A stretch of 35,889 nucleotides of DNA from Mycobacterium sp. (GTDB lineage Bacteria > Actinomycetota > Actinomycetes > Mycobacteriales > Mycobacteriaceae): contig JARLGS010000351.1 in the NCBI GenBank assembly GCA_031292695.1, forward strand, positions 1-35,889, given 5' to 3'. Each line of letters begins with the position of its first letter. Positions within the stretch are counted from its first letter, which is position 1. Positions 18,198 through 27,687 of the stretch are shown here, in pieces. The notes below the pieces were generated by a model that did no database searches, was not told where the DNA came from, and saw only the letters and a program-made list of their open reading frames with translations. The translations under genes were made by a program, and so were the position numbers.

Positions 18198-19697
18198 ATG
18201 ACGTCGGTAACTGCAGAACCCGATTCAGGGCTGCATAAGGGCACCAACTGGTGGGGTGCATTCGTGATCGGCCTCGCCGGCCCAATTCTGGTCACCGGTA
18301 TAGCCCCGCCGGCCGTCCAGTCTCTCGGCGCGGCAGCGGTGCCCCTGATCGCGATCGCGACGGCAATGGGAGTATTCCTCTGCCTTTTCGCCGCCGAACT
18401 CGCCGCGGTCATGCCGCACCGAACCGGCGGGCTCCCGTCGTATACGACCGAGGCTTTTGAACCGATACACTCCGGCACCGCCACCCATCTGGGTGGGCTG
18501 TCGGCATGGGCCTACTGGCTGGGCTGGTTTCCCGTCGCACCCATCAACATGATCCTGGCGTCGGCCTACATCACTCAGCTGTTTTCGATCCCGCAAGGAC
18601 GATCGTTCCTGCCTTTCGGGACTGTCGGTAGTCCGATCACGCTGTCGGTACTGATCATCTCGATCGTGGCCATCGCCGCGATGTACGTACCCGCGTACTT
18701 CGGGATCAAGCTCGGCGCCGGATTCGCAACTGTCATGGGTGTGATCTCCATGGCGCCGCTGACCCTGCTGATCCTGTTGCCCTTCTTCAAGCCCAGTTCG
18801 ATCACCGCCAGCAACCTGGCCGGCTTCCACTTCGCCCCGGGAGTCGTCGGCAGCCCGACCTTGGTGCTGGCGTGGATGTTTGTCATGACGTGGTCGGTTC
18901 TGGCTATGGAAGCGGCGGCCTGCTACCTCGGTGAATGCCGAGACCCGGCCCGCGACGCCAAGATCGCGATGACCGTGGAGGGCGTCTATGGCTTTTTCAT
19001 CTTCGTGATGACCGCGGTGGTGTTGGTACTGGTCCTGGGCGTAGCGAACAACGCCGATCCACTGACCATCTTCTCCACGTTCATCACCAAGATCACTGGA
19101 TCCTCGGGCGGCTGGGTGCAGTGGGCGATCGGCCTGCCGCTCATCGTCGCGCTGCTGTTGTCGGTACTCAACGCGATCATGGGCTGCGCGCGCTCGTTGT
19201 ACCAGACGGCAGAAGACGGAGTACTGCCCCGCTGGTTCGGCCACCTGAACAAGCACGGGGTGCCCGACCGGGCAATGGCATTCAACGTGGTGTGCTCGGT
19301 CATCATCCTGCTGTTCGGCAGCCCGCTGCGGATTTACATCATCTCCAACATCGGCTACCTGTTTGCTTGCGGCATGGGCTTTTTCGCCTACTTCGCACAT
19401 CGGCAGACGTGGACCTCGGTCGAGCGCCCATTCCGGCTGCCCAGTTACATGCGCTGGGTAGCGCTGGCCATCGGCATCTTCTGCGCGGTCCTGTGGGTCT
19501 TCGGCGGCTGGAACAGCCCATCAGTTGTGGTTGGCACACCGAGTCACGAACTGTTCCTGATCGGTGTCGCCGTCCTGGCGGCCTATGTTCCGCTGCACCT
19601 GTGGCGACGATTCTCCGATCGGCGCAGCACGACCGAGGCGCCCGTCGCGGTGACCGTCGTGGTCCCCGCCGGAGCCGAACCTGGACTGCCGGCATGA
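18198..19697 (+). CDS. APC family amino acid/amine permease
   Basis: Polytopic protein: NWWGAFVIGLAGPILVTGIAPPAVQSLGAAAVPL..., PHRTGGLPSYTTEAF, AWAYWLGWFPVAPIN, NAIMGCARSLYQTAEDGVLPRWFGHLNKHGVPDRAM. Confidence 0.9.
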   Translation: MTSVTAEPDSGLHKGTNWWGAFVIGLAGPILVTGIAPPAVQSLGAAAVPLIAIATAMGVFLCLFAAELAAVMPHRTGGLPSYTTEAFEPIHSGTATHLGGLSAWAYWLGWFPVAPINMILASAYITQLFSIPQGRSFLPFGTVGSPITLSVLIISIVAIAAMYVPAYFGIKLGAGFATVMGVISMAPLTLLILLPFFKPSSITASNLAGFHFAPGVVGSPTLVLAWMFVMTWSVLAMEAAACYLGECRDPARDAKIAMTVEGVYGFFIFVMTAVVLVLVLGVANNADPLTIFSTFITKITGSSGGWVQWAIGLPLIVALLLSVLNAIMGCARSLYQTAEDGVLPRWFGHLNKHGVPDRAMAFNVVCSVIILLFGSPLRIYIISNIGYLFACGMGFFAYFAHRQTWTSVERPFRLPSYMRWVALAIGIFCAVLWVFGGWNSPSVVVGTPSHELFLIGVAVLAAYVPLHLWRRFSDRRSTTEAPVAVTVVVPAGAEPGLPA

Positions 19698-20215
19698 CCG
19701 CGGCAGTCAAGCAGTTCAGCCGTCGCCGTGGCGATCCGGCACCGGAGTCGCCACGTGATGTGGTCCTGGTCTTGAGACCGGATACCGCCGCCTCCCCCGA
19801 ATTGGCCGCCGCCGCCAGGGCGACCGGTGGCACTGTCACGGTGGTGCTGCCGCTCAAGATTCACGGCTACTCGCTCGGCATGCCCAATCCGGGACTGATG
19901 CCGACGGCACGCGAGCGTGCCGCCGCGGACGAGGCGATCACCACGACTGTGCGCCGGCTGCGCCGTGCCGGGGTCGACGTCGACGGCCAGATCGTCGTGA
20001 GCCGGCACGCCCACCGGGCGATCGTCAAGATCGCCCGGAGGCGCGGCGCCACCCAGGTCCTGCTGGAAGGCACCACAGCCGGCAGACTGCGGCGTTTCGT
20101 CGAAGGCGACCTGAGTAAGCAGCTGGCACGTCGGCTCGCGCCGGCGGTCACCGTGGCCGTAGCGTCCGGCACGTCGGCCGACGAAATCCCCGGAATACCC
20201 ACTGCGACAACATGA
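19694..20215 (+). CDS. UspA-like (universal stress protein fold) protein, translationally coupled to the permease
   Basis: ATGA overlap. [36 protein letters not shown]...[56 protein letters not shown]. Confidence 0.65.
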   Translation: MTAAVKQFSRRRGDPAPESPRDVVLVLRPDTAASPELAAAARATGGTVTVVLPLKIHGYSLGMPNPGLMPTARERAAADEAITTTVRRLRRAGVDVDGQIVVSRHAHRAIVKIARRRGATQVLLEGTTAGRLRRFVEGDLSKQLARRLAPAVTVAVASGTSADEIPGIPTATT

Positions 20216-20544
20216 TTGTCGCCAAGTCCGTCGGCCTGTTCATTCTCGCGGCGATCGCCGAAATCGGTGGGGCCTGGTTGATCTGGCAGGGAGTTCGAGA
20301 ACACCGCGGACTTGGCTGGATCGGTTTCGGGATCGCAGCACTGGCCGGGTACGGGTTCGTCGCCACGCTGCAGCCGGACGCACACTTCGGCAGGATCCTG
20401 GCCGCCTACGGCGGCGTCTTCGTCGCCGGTTCACTGGCGTGGGGAATGGCTCTCGACGGCTTCCGCCCGGACCGCTGGGACCTGACCGGAGCGCTGGTCT
20501 GCCTGGTCGGCGTCGGTCTCATCATGTACGCCCCGCGGCCCTGA
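20212..20544 (+). CDS. YnfA/UPF0060 family small membrane protein
   Basis: [108 protein letters not shown] overlap with the upstream gene. Confidence 0.92.
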   Translation: MIVAKSVGLFILAAIAEIGGAWLIWQGVREHRGLGWIGFGIAALAGYGFVATLQPDAHFGRILAAYGGVFVAGSLAWGMALDGFRPDRWDLTGALVCLVGVGLIMYAPRP

Positions 20545-20575
20545 TACCCGGACCAGGTCGCATCACTGGCCAGAT

Positions 20576-20605
20576 CGAAAGCCGCCCCTGATAGGGCGGC
20601 TTTCG
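20576..20605 (+). terminator. Rho-independent-like terminator
   Basis: CGAAAGCCGCCC ctgata GGGCGGCTTTCG, perfect 12-bp stem 31 bp after the ynfA-like stop. Confidence 0.85.
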
Positions 20606-20779
20606 TCTGTGCAACCGCCGATGTTCGCGATATTCATTGCCTCACTGCAGATTTCGAGCATATTGACAAGTTGGCCCTCATCGCTCGGCACGCGCTTCGT
20701 TGCGGCGGACGCACCTGGGCCGACCGAGGGAAGCACATTCTTAACGCGGAAGTTACGCCCGCTCAGCTTGCGGCAATCG

Positions 20780-20806
20780 AATACAACCTGTCTACTTAAG
20801 TGAAAC
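20780..20806 (+). promoter_or_regulatory. Possible GlnR-like box upstream of glnT
   Basis: AATAC-aacctg-TCTAC-ttaagt-GAAAC with N6 spacers; 30 nt before the start codon. Confidence 0.35.
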
Positions 20807-20836
20807 AACGATTCATTCCAGTAGTCAGGGGTCGGA

Positions 20837-22174
20837 ATGTCCACTTCCAGTGAGCTGGCCGGTCTGGCCAAAGAGTCGGGGACGAAGTTCATCCTCGCGC
20901 TGTTCGTCGATCTCAACGGCAAACCATGCGCCAAGCTGGTTCCCGTCGAGGCAGTCGATGAACTGGCTACCGAGGGCGTCGGTTTTGCCGGCTATGCAGT
21001 GGGCGCCATAGGGCAGGAGCCCAAAGATCCCGACCTGATCGCAATTCCCGATCCGGCCTCGTTCACGCCCATCCCCTTCGTCAAAGACGGACTGGCCATC
21101 GTGCACTGCGACCCACACGTCAACGGAGAACCATGGCCGTTTGCGCCGCGCAACATACTCAAGGCCCTGATCGCGCGTGCCGCCGACGCGGGCTTCGAAC
21201 CGTGGGTGGGCGCAGAGGTGGAATACTTCCTGGTCAAGCGCTCGGCCGACGGCACTCTGGTACCCGCGGACGATGCCGACACCGCGCGGCAGCCGTGTTA
21301 CGACGCCCGCAGCGTCACCCGGATGTACGACCACCTGGCGTCGATCAGCACCGCCATCAACGGGCTCGGTTGGGGCAACTACGCCAACGATCACGAGGAC
21401 GGTTCGGGCCAGTTCGAGCAGAACTTCAAGTACGCCGAGGCGCTGACCACCTGCGACCGGGTGATCACCCTGCGTTACCTGCTCAATGTGATGGCCGACC
21501 AGCGCGGCATGATCGCCACCTTCATGCCAAAACCCTTCGCCGACAAGACCGGTTCGGGCCTACACATGCACATCTCACTAACCAGCGGCGGCACCCCGGT
21601 GTTCCCCGCCGACCCGGCCGAGGACCAGCGACCCCTGGCCCTGTCCGCAACGGCGTACTCATTCATCGCCGGAATCCTCGAGCACGCCTCGGCGATGCAG
21701 GCGGTGATCGCGCCAACGGTGAACTCCTACAAGCGCACCGGCGCGCTCTCGACAGCGTCGGGTGCATCGTGGGCGCCCCGTTTCCCGACCTACGGCGGCA
21801 ACGACCGCACCCACTACATCCGCGTCCCCGACAACAACCGCATCGAACTGCGCGGCGGCGACGGCTCGGCCAATCCTTACCTTGCAGTGGCCGTCGCGCT
21901 GGCCGCGGGACTCGACGGCATCAAACGTTCAGCCGACCCGGGCGACGTAGGCAGCGGACCGAGCCACGAACGCCTCCCGGCAACTCTGTTGCACGCCGTC
22001 GAGCGGCTGGAAACCGATGACGTGGTGACCGGCGCCCTCGACGCCGCGGTCCCACCGGTATCGGATATCCCCAGTGTCGCAGCATATTTCGCTCAGCTGA
22101 AGAAGGTCGAATTCTGGGACTGGCACTCCGCGGTCGGCGCCTGGGAGCACGACCGTTATCTGACGGCCTTCTGA
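20837..22174 (+). CDS. glnT: Glutamine synthetase family protein (GlnT / type III; possibly gamma-glutamyl amine ligase)
   Basis: GAEVEYFLVK, GSGLHMHISL, NSYKRTGALSTASGASWAPRFPTYGGNDRTHYIRVPDNNRIELRGGDGSANPYLAVA (GS active-site motifs). Confidence 0.9.
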   Translation: MSTSSELAGLAKESGTKFILALFVDLNGKPCAKLVPVEAVDELATEGVGFAGYAVGAIGQEPKDPDLIAIPDPASFTPIPFVKDGLAIVHCDPHVNGEPWPFAPRNILKALIARAADAGFEPWVGAEVEYFLVKRSADGTLVPADDADTARQPCYDARSVTRMYDHLASISTAINGLGWGNYANDHEDGSGQFEQNFKYAEALTTCDRVITLRYLLNVMADQRGMIATFMPKPFADKTGSGLHMHISLTSGGTPVFPADPAEDQRPLALSATAYSFIAGILEHASAMQAVIAPTVNSYKRTGALSTASGASWAPRFPTYGGNDRTHYIRVPDNNRIELRGGDGSANPYLAVAVALAAGLDGIKRSADPGDVGSGPSHERLPATLLHAVERLETDDVVTGALDAAVPPVSDIPSVAAYFAQLKKVEFWDWHSAVGAWEHDRYLTAF

Positions 22175-22253
22175 CCCGCTGACCGGCGAGCATTCATCCC
22201 GTGCCACCGAACTGCGGAGCGGCGGCAGTGAAAAGTGAAAGGAACCAACGAAC

Positions 22254-23165
22254 ATGTGCGGAATCGTCGGGTTGCACCTGCGCAGCCCCGAGCTCTACCC
22301 GCGGCTCGGTGAACTGCTCGGCGGCATGCTGGCCGCGATGGAAGCCCGCGGCGCCGACTCGGCCGGTATCGCCGTCTACGGCGATCCGATCTGGTCGCCG
22401 GCCGACCACAGCACCATCTCGCTGATCGAAGTCGATGCGACACCGGACCGAGTGGCCGATGCGCTGAGCACCCACCTGGGCACTGAGGTCAGCGTCATCG
22501 CCCTCGATGTCACCTACCTGGTGTCCGCGGACGTCGAGCCCCAAGTACTGCTGGCGGCGGCCAAGGACGCGTATCCACATGTGCTGATCGGCGGCTTCGG
22601 CAAGGACGTGGCAGTGCTCAAAGGCGTCGGCACACCCACGGCGCTGGCCCACAACTGGGGGCTTGCCAACGCGCAGGGCTGGCAGGGTGTCGGCCACACC
22701 CGGATGGCCACCGAGTCGGCGGTGACACCCAGCGGGGCCCACCCGTACGCAGTAGGGCCGGATCAGTGCCTGGTGCACAACGGTTCGTTCGCCAACCACG
22801 CGGGCATCAGGCGCGAACTGCGCGCTGCCGGAGTCGAATTCGACTCCGATAACGACACCGAGGTCGGCGCCCGGTTCGTGGCCCACGAGCTCGCCGGCGG
22901 CGCTGACATCGCGACGGCCCTGACCGACCTGACGAAGACCTTCGACGGCTTCTACACACTGCTGGTGTCCAACCGCGACAGCTTCGCCGTGGTGCGTGAC
23001 GCCATCGCGTGCAAGCCCGCAGTCATTGCCGAGACGGACGACTGGGTGGCCATGGCATCGGAGTTCCGTGCCCTGGCTCACCTCCCGGGAATCGCCGGCG
23101 CCCGCATCTGGGAGCCGGAGCCGGAGGTCGTCTACGCCTGGAACCGCGAAGTGGTGCCGGCATGA
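22254..23165 (+). CDS. glxB: Class II glutamine amidotransferase, GlxB/MgsA-like
   Basis: MCGIVGLH (N-terminal Cys nucleophile), GWQGVGHTRMATESAVTPSGAHPYAVGPDQCLVHNGSFANH. SD AAAGGAA upstream. Confidence 0.9.
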   Translation: MCGIVGLHLRSPELYPRLGELLGGMLAAMEARGADSAGIAVYGDPIWSPADHSTISLIEVDATPDRVADALSTHLGTEVSVIALDVTYLVSADVEPQVLLAAAKDAYPHVLIGGFGKDVAVLKGVGTPTALAHNWGLANAQGWQGVGHTRMATESAVTPSGAHPYAVGPDQCLVHNGSFANHAGIRRELRAAGVEFDSDNDTEVGARFVAHELAGGADIATALTDLTKTFDGFYTLLVSNRDSFAVVRDAIACKPAVIAETDDWVAMASEFRALAHLPGIAGARIWEPEPEVVYAWNREVVPA

Positions 23166-23842
23166 GCGACCTCGCAACGACTTTCGACCTGTCCACCACC
23201 CCGCTGCGGGAGGTCAACGCCGCGTTGCACACCGACGGAATCGACGGCCAGTACGTGATCGTCAATCCGCACGGCGCCCACAACGTCGCAGTGGGCATCG
23301 ACGCACCTGTCGAAATAACCGTCAACGGCCATGTCGGGTACTACGCCGCCGGCATGAATCAAAAGGCGGAGATCACCATCAATGGCAATGCCGGACAGGG
23401 CGTGGCCGAGAACATGATGAGCGGCGTCGTACACGTGACCGGTGACGCGTCGCAGTCCGCCGGCGCCACCGGACGCGGCGGCCTGCTGGTCATCGACGGC
23501 AACGCGGCCGCGCGTTGCGGCATCTCGCTGAAGGGCCTCGACATCGTGGTGGGCGGTTCGGTCGGTCATATGAGCGCGTTCATGGCCCAGCGAGGCCGCA
23601 TCGTGGTCCGCGGCGACGCCGGCGACGCTCTGGGCGATTCGATCTACGAGGCCCGACTGTACGTCCGCGGGGCGGTGAAATCGCTTGGCGCGGACTGCAT
23701 CGAGAAGCCGATGCGAGCCGAACATATCGAAGAACTCGCCGGCCTGCTCAAGGCTGCGGGCTACGACGACGACCCCGCCACCTACCGGCGGTACGGCTCA
23801 GCACGCAGCCTCTACCACTTCCAAGCCCACAACTCCTATTGA
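23162..23842 (+). CDS. glxC: Glutamate synthase alpha C-terminal (GXGXG)-like subunit, GlxC/MgsB-like
   Basis: Repeating beta-helix pattern VEITVNGHVGYYAAGMNQKAEITINGNAGQGVAENMMSGVVHVTGDASQSAGATGRGGLLVIDGNAAARCGISLKG. ATGA overlap with glxB. Confidence 0.9.
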   Translation: MSDLATTFDLSTTPLREVNAALHTDGIDGQYVIVNPHGAHNVAVGIDAPVEITVNGHVGYYAAGMNQKAEITINGNAGQGVAENMMSGVVHVTGDASQSAGATGRGGLLVIDGNAAARCGISLKGLDIVVGGSVGHMSAFMAQRGRIVVRGDAGDALGDSIYEARLYVRGAVKSLGADCIEKPMRAEHIEELAGLLKAAGYDDDPATYRRYGSARSLYHFQAHNSY

Positions 23843-23855
23843 TCGGGACCAGCCC

Positions 23856-25211
23856 ATGACTTTCTCTGCCGACGACCGCGCGCGCCTCGGCCTACGCGAG
23901 TCCGCGACGTTCGACCGAGCGACCATCGCCGCCATCCATCGGGCCGCCGAAACCGGTATCTACGACATCCGCGGATGGGGTGCCAAGCGGGCCCTCCCCC
24001 ACTTCGATGACCTCCTCTTTCTCGGCGCGTCGATGTCGCGATACCCGCTGGAGGGGTATCGCGAAAAGTGCGGTACCGATGTGATTCTGGGCGCCCGGAA
24101 CGCCAAATATCCCTTGCACCTCGATATCCCGGTCACCATTGCGGGAATGTCATTCGGCGCTTTATCCGGCAGGGCCAAGGAAGCCCTGGGGCGTGGCTCC
24201 TCGGAAGTCGGCACCTCGACCACAACCGGTGACGGCGGCATGACTCCGGAGGAGCGTGGACACTCCAAATATCTTGTCTATCAGTATCTTCCGAACCGAT
24301 ATGGGATGAATCCCGACGACCTCCGCCAGGCCGATGCCATTGAGATCGTACTCGGCCAGGGGGCCAAACCAGGCGGCGGCGGAATGCTGCTGGGACAGAA
24401 GGTTTCCGAGCGGGTCGCTGGTATGCGCGATCTGCCACAAGGCATCGACCAGCGCTCGGCCTCCCGGCACCCCGACTGGACCGGGCCCGACGACCTCACC
24501 ATCAAGATCAACGAGCTCCGGGAAATCACCGACTGGGAGAAGCCGATCTACGTCAAGATCGGCGCCTCCCGCACCTACTATGACGTCAAGCTCGCGGTAC
24601 ACGCCGGTGCTGACGTGGTAGTGGTGGATGGTATGCAGGGTGGCACCGCCGCCACCCAGGAAGTCTTCATCGAGCACGTAGGCATCCCGACCCTCGCCGC
24701 CATACCGCAAGCCGTGCAAGCACTTCAAGAACTCGGCGTCCACCGCAAGTCCGATGGGGTGCAGCTCATCGTGTCCGGCGGTATCCGCACCGGCGCGGAC
24801 GTCGCGAAGGCTCTGGCACTGGGCGCTGACGCCGTGGCCATCGGTACCGCCGCACTGATCGCATTGGGCGACAACCACCCCAAATACGATGCGGCATACG
24901 GCGAACTCGGTTCGGCCGCGGGCTTTTTCGATGACTTCCAGGACGGCCGCGATCCGGCCGGCATCACCACCCAGGACCCAGCACTGCAACAGGCACTGGA
25001 CCCGATCGACGGCGGCCGGCGGCTCGCCAACTATCTCCGGGTGCTGACCATGGAGGCACAGACCATCGCCCGCGCCTGCGGGAAAGCGCACGTGACCCAC
25101 CTGGAACCCGAAGACCTGGTAGCGGTCTCCATCGAGGCCGCCGCCATGGCCCGGGTACCACTGGCAGGCACTTCCTGGATTCCGGGCCAAGGTGGCGGGG
25201 CCGCGTTCTGA
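23856..25211 (+). CDS. glxD: FMN-binding glutamate synthase family subunit, GlxD/MgsC-like
   Basis: ITIAGMSFGALSGRAKEALGRGSSEVGTSTTTGDGGMTPEER, IEIVLGQGAKPGGGGMLLGQKV, VVVDGMQGGTAATQEVFIEHVGIPT, SGGIRTGADVAKALALGADAVAIGTAAL. Confidence 0.92.
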   Translation: MTFSADDRARLGLRESATFDRATIAAIHRAAETGIYDIRGWGAKRALPHFDDLLFLGASMSRYPLEGYREKCGTDVILGARNAKYPLHLDIPVTIAGMSFGALSGRAKEALGRGSSEVGTSTTTGDGGMTPEERGHSKYLVYQYLPNRYGMNPDDLRQADAIEIVLGQGAKPGGGGMLLGQKVSERVAGMRDLPQGIDQRSASRHPDWTGPDDLTIKINELREITDWEKPIYVKIGASRTYYDVKLAVHAGADVVVVDGMQGGTAATQEVFIEHVGIPTLAAIPQAVQALQELGVHRKSDGVQLIVSGGIRTGADVAKALALGADAVAIGTAALIALGDNHPKYDAAYGELGSAAGFFDDFQDGRDPAGITTQDPALQQALDPIDGGRRLANYLRVLTMEAQTIARACGKAHVTHLEPEDLVAVSIEAAAMARVPLAGTSWIPGQGGGAAF

Positions 25212-26389
25212 TGACCACAAAAGCAGTGATCGTCGGCGGTGGTCTGATCGGGCTATCGATCGCCCACGCACTGACCGACCGCGGGCTGTCTGATGTTCTT
25301 GTCCTGGAACGACATCAGCTGGCCAGCGGCGGCACCGGTAAATCGTCGGGCATTGTGCGTGCCCACTACGGCGTGCCGTCCATCGCGGCGATGGCCTGGC
25401 GCAGTACGCCGGTATTCGAGCAACTCGGATCTCAGGTCGGTTTCCGCCAAGTCGGATACACGGTGCTGGTCGGTGACGACAATGTCGCCGCGCTCACTGC
25501 CAACACCGCCATGCACCAGTCGTTGGGCATCGAGGTGGATCTGATCGACACGGACACGCTGCAGGAACTGTGGCCGATGCTGGAGACTTCGGACGTCGCG
25601 CTCGCCTCCTACGAGCCGCGCGGCGGTTTCGCCGACGCCACTCAGCTGGCGTTGCATTTCGGCCAGGTGGCCCGCGCGGGCGGCGCCAAGATCCGGCAGA
25701 ACACCCCGGTGGCCCGCATCCTCACCACGGGCGACAAAGTCACCGGCGTGATGCTCGAGAACGGTGACGTGGTGGACGCCGACCTGGTGATCGTGGCAAA
25801 CGGCTGGTGGTCGGCAAAGTTGTTGGCCGACATAGGAATCAGTTTTCCCATCGAGGCCTACCGTTCCGAACTTCTCATCATCGACGCCGGTGAACCGCTA
25901 CCGGACCTGCCGGTGATCTCCGATTTGATCAGCCTGCAGTACTGCCGCGTCGAAGGGTCCGGCCAATTCCTGGTCGGCAACAGCGACCATGCGGACTTCC
26001 AGAAGAAGTTCGTCGACCCCGACAACTATTCGAATGTCGCCGCCGAGGCATCCGTCCTGGCGTACGGCGAGAAGGTGATGCACCGGTTCCCCGGCTTCCC
26101 CGAGCCGGCGGTGACCCACACCTACGCGGGCGTGTATGACGTTCCGCCGGACTGGAATCCGGTCATCGCGCCCGTCGGCGGGTTCGACGGTCTGATCCTG
26201 GCCGCCGGATTTGCCGGCCACGGTTTCAAGATCAGCCCCGCGGTCGGTGACCTGGTCGCGGACTTGGTCTTCGAGGGCGACAGCACTGACCCCGACATCC
26301 CGGCAGCAGACTTCCGCCTGGAACGGTTCGCCGAAGGTAACCCGTTGAACAGTCTGCACCCCTATGCCGGAGCGGGCGAGATGCGCTGA
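25211..26389 (+). CDS. FAD-dependent oxidoreductase, DAO family (sarcosine oxidase beta / PuuB-like)
   Basis: KAVIVGGGLIGLSIAHALTDRGLSDVLVLERHQLASGGTGKSSGIVRAHY; GLILAAGFAGHGFKISPAVGDLVADL. ATGA overlap with glxD. Confidence 0.9.
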   Translation: MTTKAVIVGGGLIGLSIAHALTDRGLSDVLVLERHQLASGGTGKSSGIVRAHYGVPSIAAMAWRSTPVFEQLGSQVGFRQVGYTVLVGDDNVAALTANTAMHQSLGIEVDLIDTDTLQELWPMLETSDVALASYEPRGGFADATQLALHFGQVARAGGAKIRQNTPVARILTTGDKVTGVMLENGDVVDADLVIVANGWWSAKLLADIGISFPIEAYRSELLIIDAGEPLPDLPVISDLISLQYCRVEGSGQFLVGNSDHADFQKKFVDPDNYSNVAAEASVLAYGEKVMHRFPGFPEPAVTHTYAGVYDVPPDWNPVIAPVGGFDGLILAAGFAGHGFKISPAVGDLVADLVFEGDSTDPDIPAADFRLERFAEGNPLNSLHPYAGAGEMR

Positions 26390-26436
26390 CCGGCGCCTGC
26401 GAACTTCTCCGATCTGCCCGCCCCCGAAGGAATCTC

Positions 26437-27642
26437 ATGCCCGATACCGTCACATCGCTGCTTGCCGAGATCGCCGCGATCGGCGCCGACAGCCAGCGCG
26501 GCGGCTACACCCGGCCGGTGTACTCGACTGCCGAACTCGATTTGCGTTCGTGGTTTCTGGGGCACGCGGCCAAGCGCGGCTTCGACGTCGAGACCGACCG
26601 TAACGGCATCATCTGGGCCTGGTCAGGCGGTGTCGGCAACAGTGCGGTGGTCACCGGCAGCCACCTCGATTCGGTACCTGGTGGCGGCGCCTACGACGGC
26701 CCTCTTGGTGTCGCCTCCGCATTGGTCGCCTTCGATCGGCTCACCGCCAGAGGTGTCCGTGGGAGCCGCGCCATTGCGGTCTTCCCCGAAGAGGAAGGTT
26801 CCCGTTTCGGGGTCGCCTGCTTGGGTTCTCGGTTGCTCACCGGCGCGATCGATCCGGACCGGGCACGCGCGCTGACCGACGTCGACGGGACGACGTTCGC
26901 CGAGGCAAGTCGTTGCGCCGACATCGATCCCAACCATCTCGGCCCCGACCCGCAGACGCTGGCGCGAATCGGGACATTCGTCGAGCTGCATGTCGAGCAG
27001 GGGCGTGGCCTGGTCGATCTGAACCGGGCGGTGGCCGTCGCCTCGTCAATCCTCGGACACGGACGGTGGCGGCTGTCCTTCACCGGCCAGGGCAACCACG
27101 CCGGCACCACGTTGATGGGCGACCGCGCCGATCCGATGGTCGCCGCGGCACGACTGGTCCTTGCCGTCCAGACCGAGGCCCGAAAGATCGGTGACGCACG
27201 CGCCACGGTCGGGCGGATCGTCCCCGTACCCGGCGGCACCAATGTCATTGCCTCCCGGGTCGATGTGTGGCTGGACGTACGGCACCCCGACGACGCGGTG
27301 ACGAAGCTGCTTGTACACCAGATTGCCGAGGCAGCCAACGCTGCAGCGCAGAGCGAGGGGTGCGCAGTCTTGATCACCGAGGAATCCTTCAGCACAACAG
27401 TTGATTTCGACCCACTGCTGCGGGATTCGCTCAGTGCTGTCCTCGATGACGCACCCGTGCTGGGAACGGGAGCCGGCCACGACGCCGGAGTGCTCAAAGA
27501 GCATGTGAGCACTGCGATGTTGTTCGTGCGCAACCCAACCGGAATCTCACACGCCCCGGCCGAGGTCGTCGAGGACGCCGATGCGGATGCCGGTGCCATC
27601 GCTCTCGCGGACAGCCTCCAAGAACTCCTGGCGACCCCCTGA
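26437..27642 (+). CDS. Zn-dependent M20 amidohydrolase (N-carbamoyl-L-amino acid hydrolase / allantoate amidohydrolase-like)
   Basis: VVTGSHLDSVPGGGAYDGPLGVASALVA, FPEEEGSRFGVACLGSRLLTGAI, FVELHVEQGRGL, GNHAGTTLMGDRADPM, GAGHDAGVL. Confidence 0.9.
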   Translation: MPDTVTSLLAEIAAIGADSQRGGYTRPVYSTAELDLRSWFLGHAAKRGFDVETDRNGIIWAWSGGVGNSAVVTGSHLDSVPGGGAYDGPLGVASALVAFDRLTARGVRGSRAIAVFPEEEGSRFGVACLGSRLLTGAIDPDRARALTDVDGTTFAEASRCADIDPNHLGPDPQTLARIGTFVELHVEQGRGLVDLNRAVAVASSILGHGRWRLSFTGQGNHAGTTLMGDRADPMVAAARLVLAVQTEARKIGDARATVGRIVPVPGGTNVIASRVDVWLDVRHPDDAVTKLLVHQIAEAANAAAQSEGCAVLITEESFSTTVDFDPLLRDSLSAVLDDAPVLGTGAGHDAGVLKEHVSTAMLFVRNPTGISHAPAEVVEDADADAGAIALADSLQELLATP

Positions 27643-27667
27643 ACCCGTACACCACACGAGCGCCGCG

Positions 27668-27682
27668 TTCACTGTCAGTGGA
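27668..27682. promoter_or_regulatory. 15-bp near-palindrome upstream of the XRE-cupin gene
   Basis: TTCACTG T CAGTGGA, 13/15 identical to TCCACTGGCAGTGGA before the APC permease. Confidence 0.65.
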
Positions 27683-27687
27683 CACTT

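Noticed and set aside
18225-19400. 391-aa minus-strand ORF
   Set aside because: Antisense to the APC permease; charged low-complexity product typical of a shadow ORF.
20609-20803. 64-aa plus-strand ORF between ynfA-like and glnT
   Set aside because: Ends over the putative GlnR/promoter region and has no SD or motif.
24162-25271. 369-aa minus-strand ORF
   Set aside because: Antisense to glxD; no motif support.
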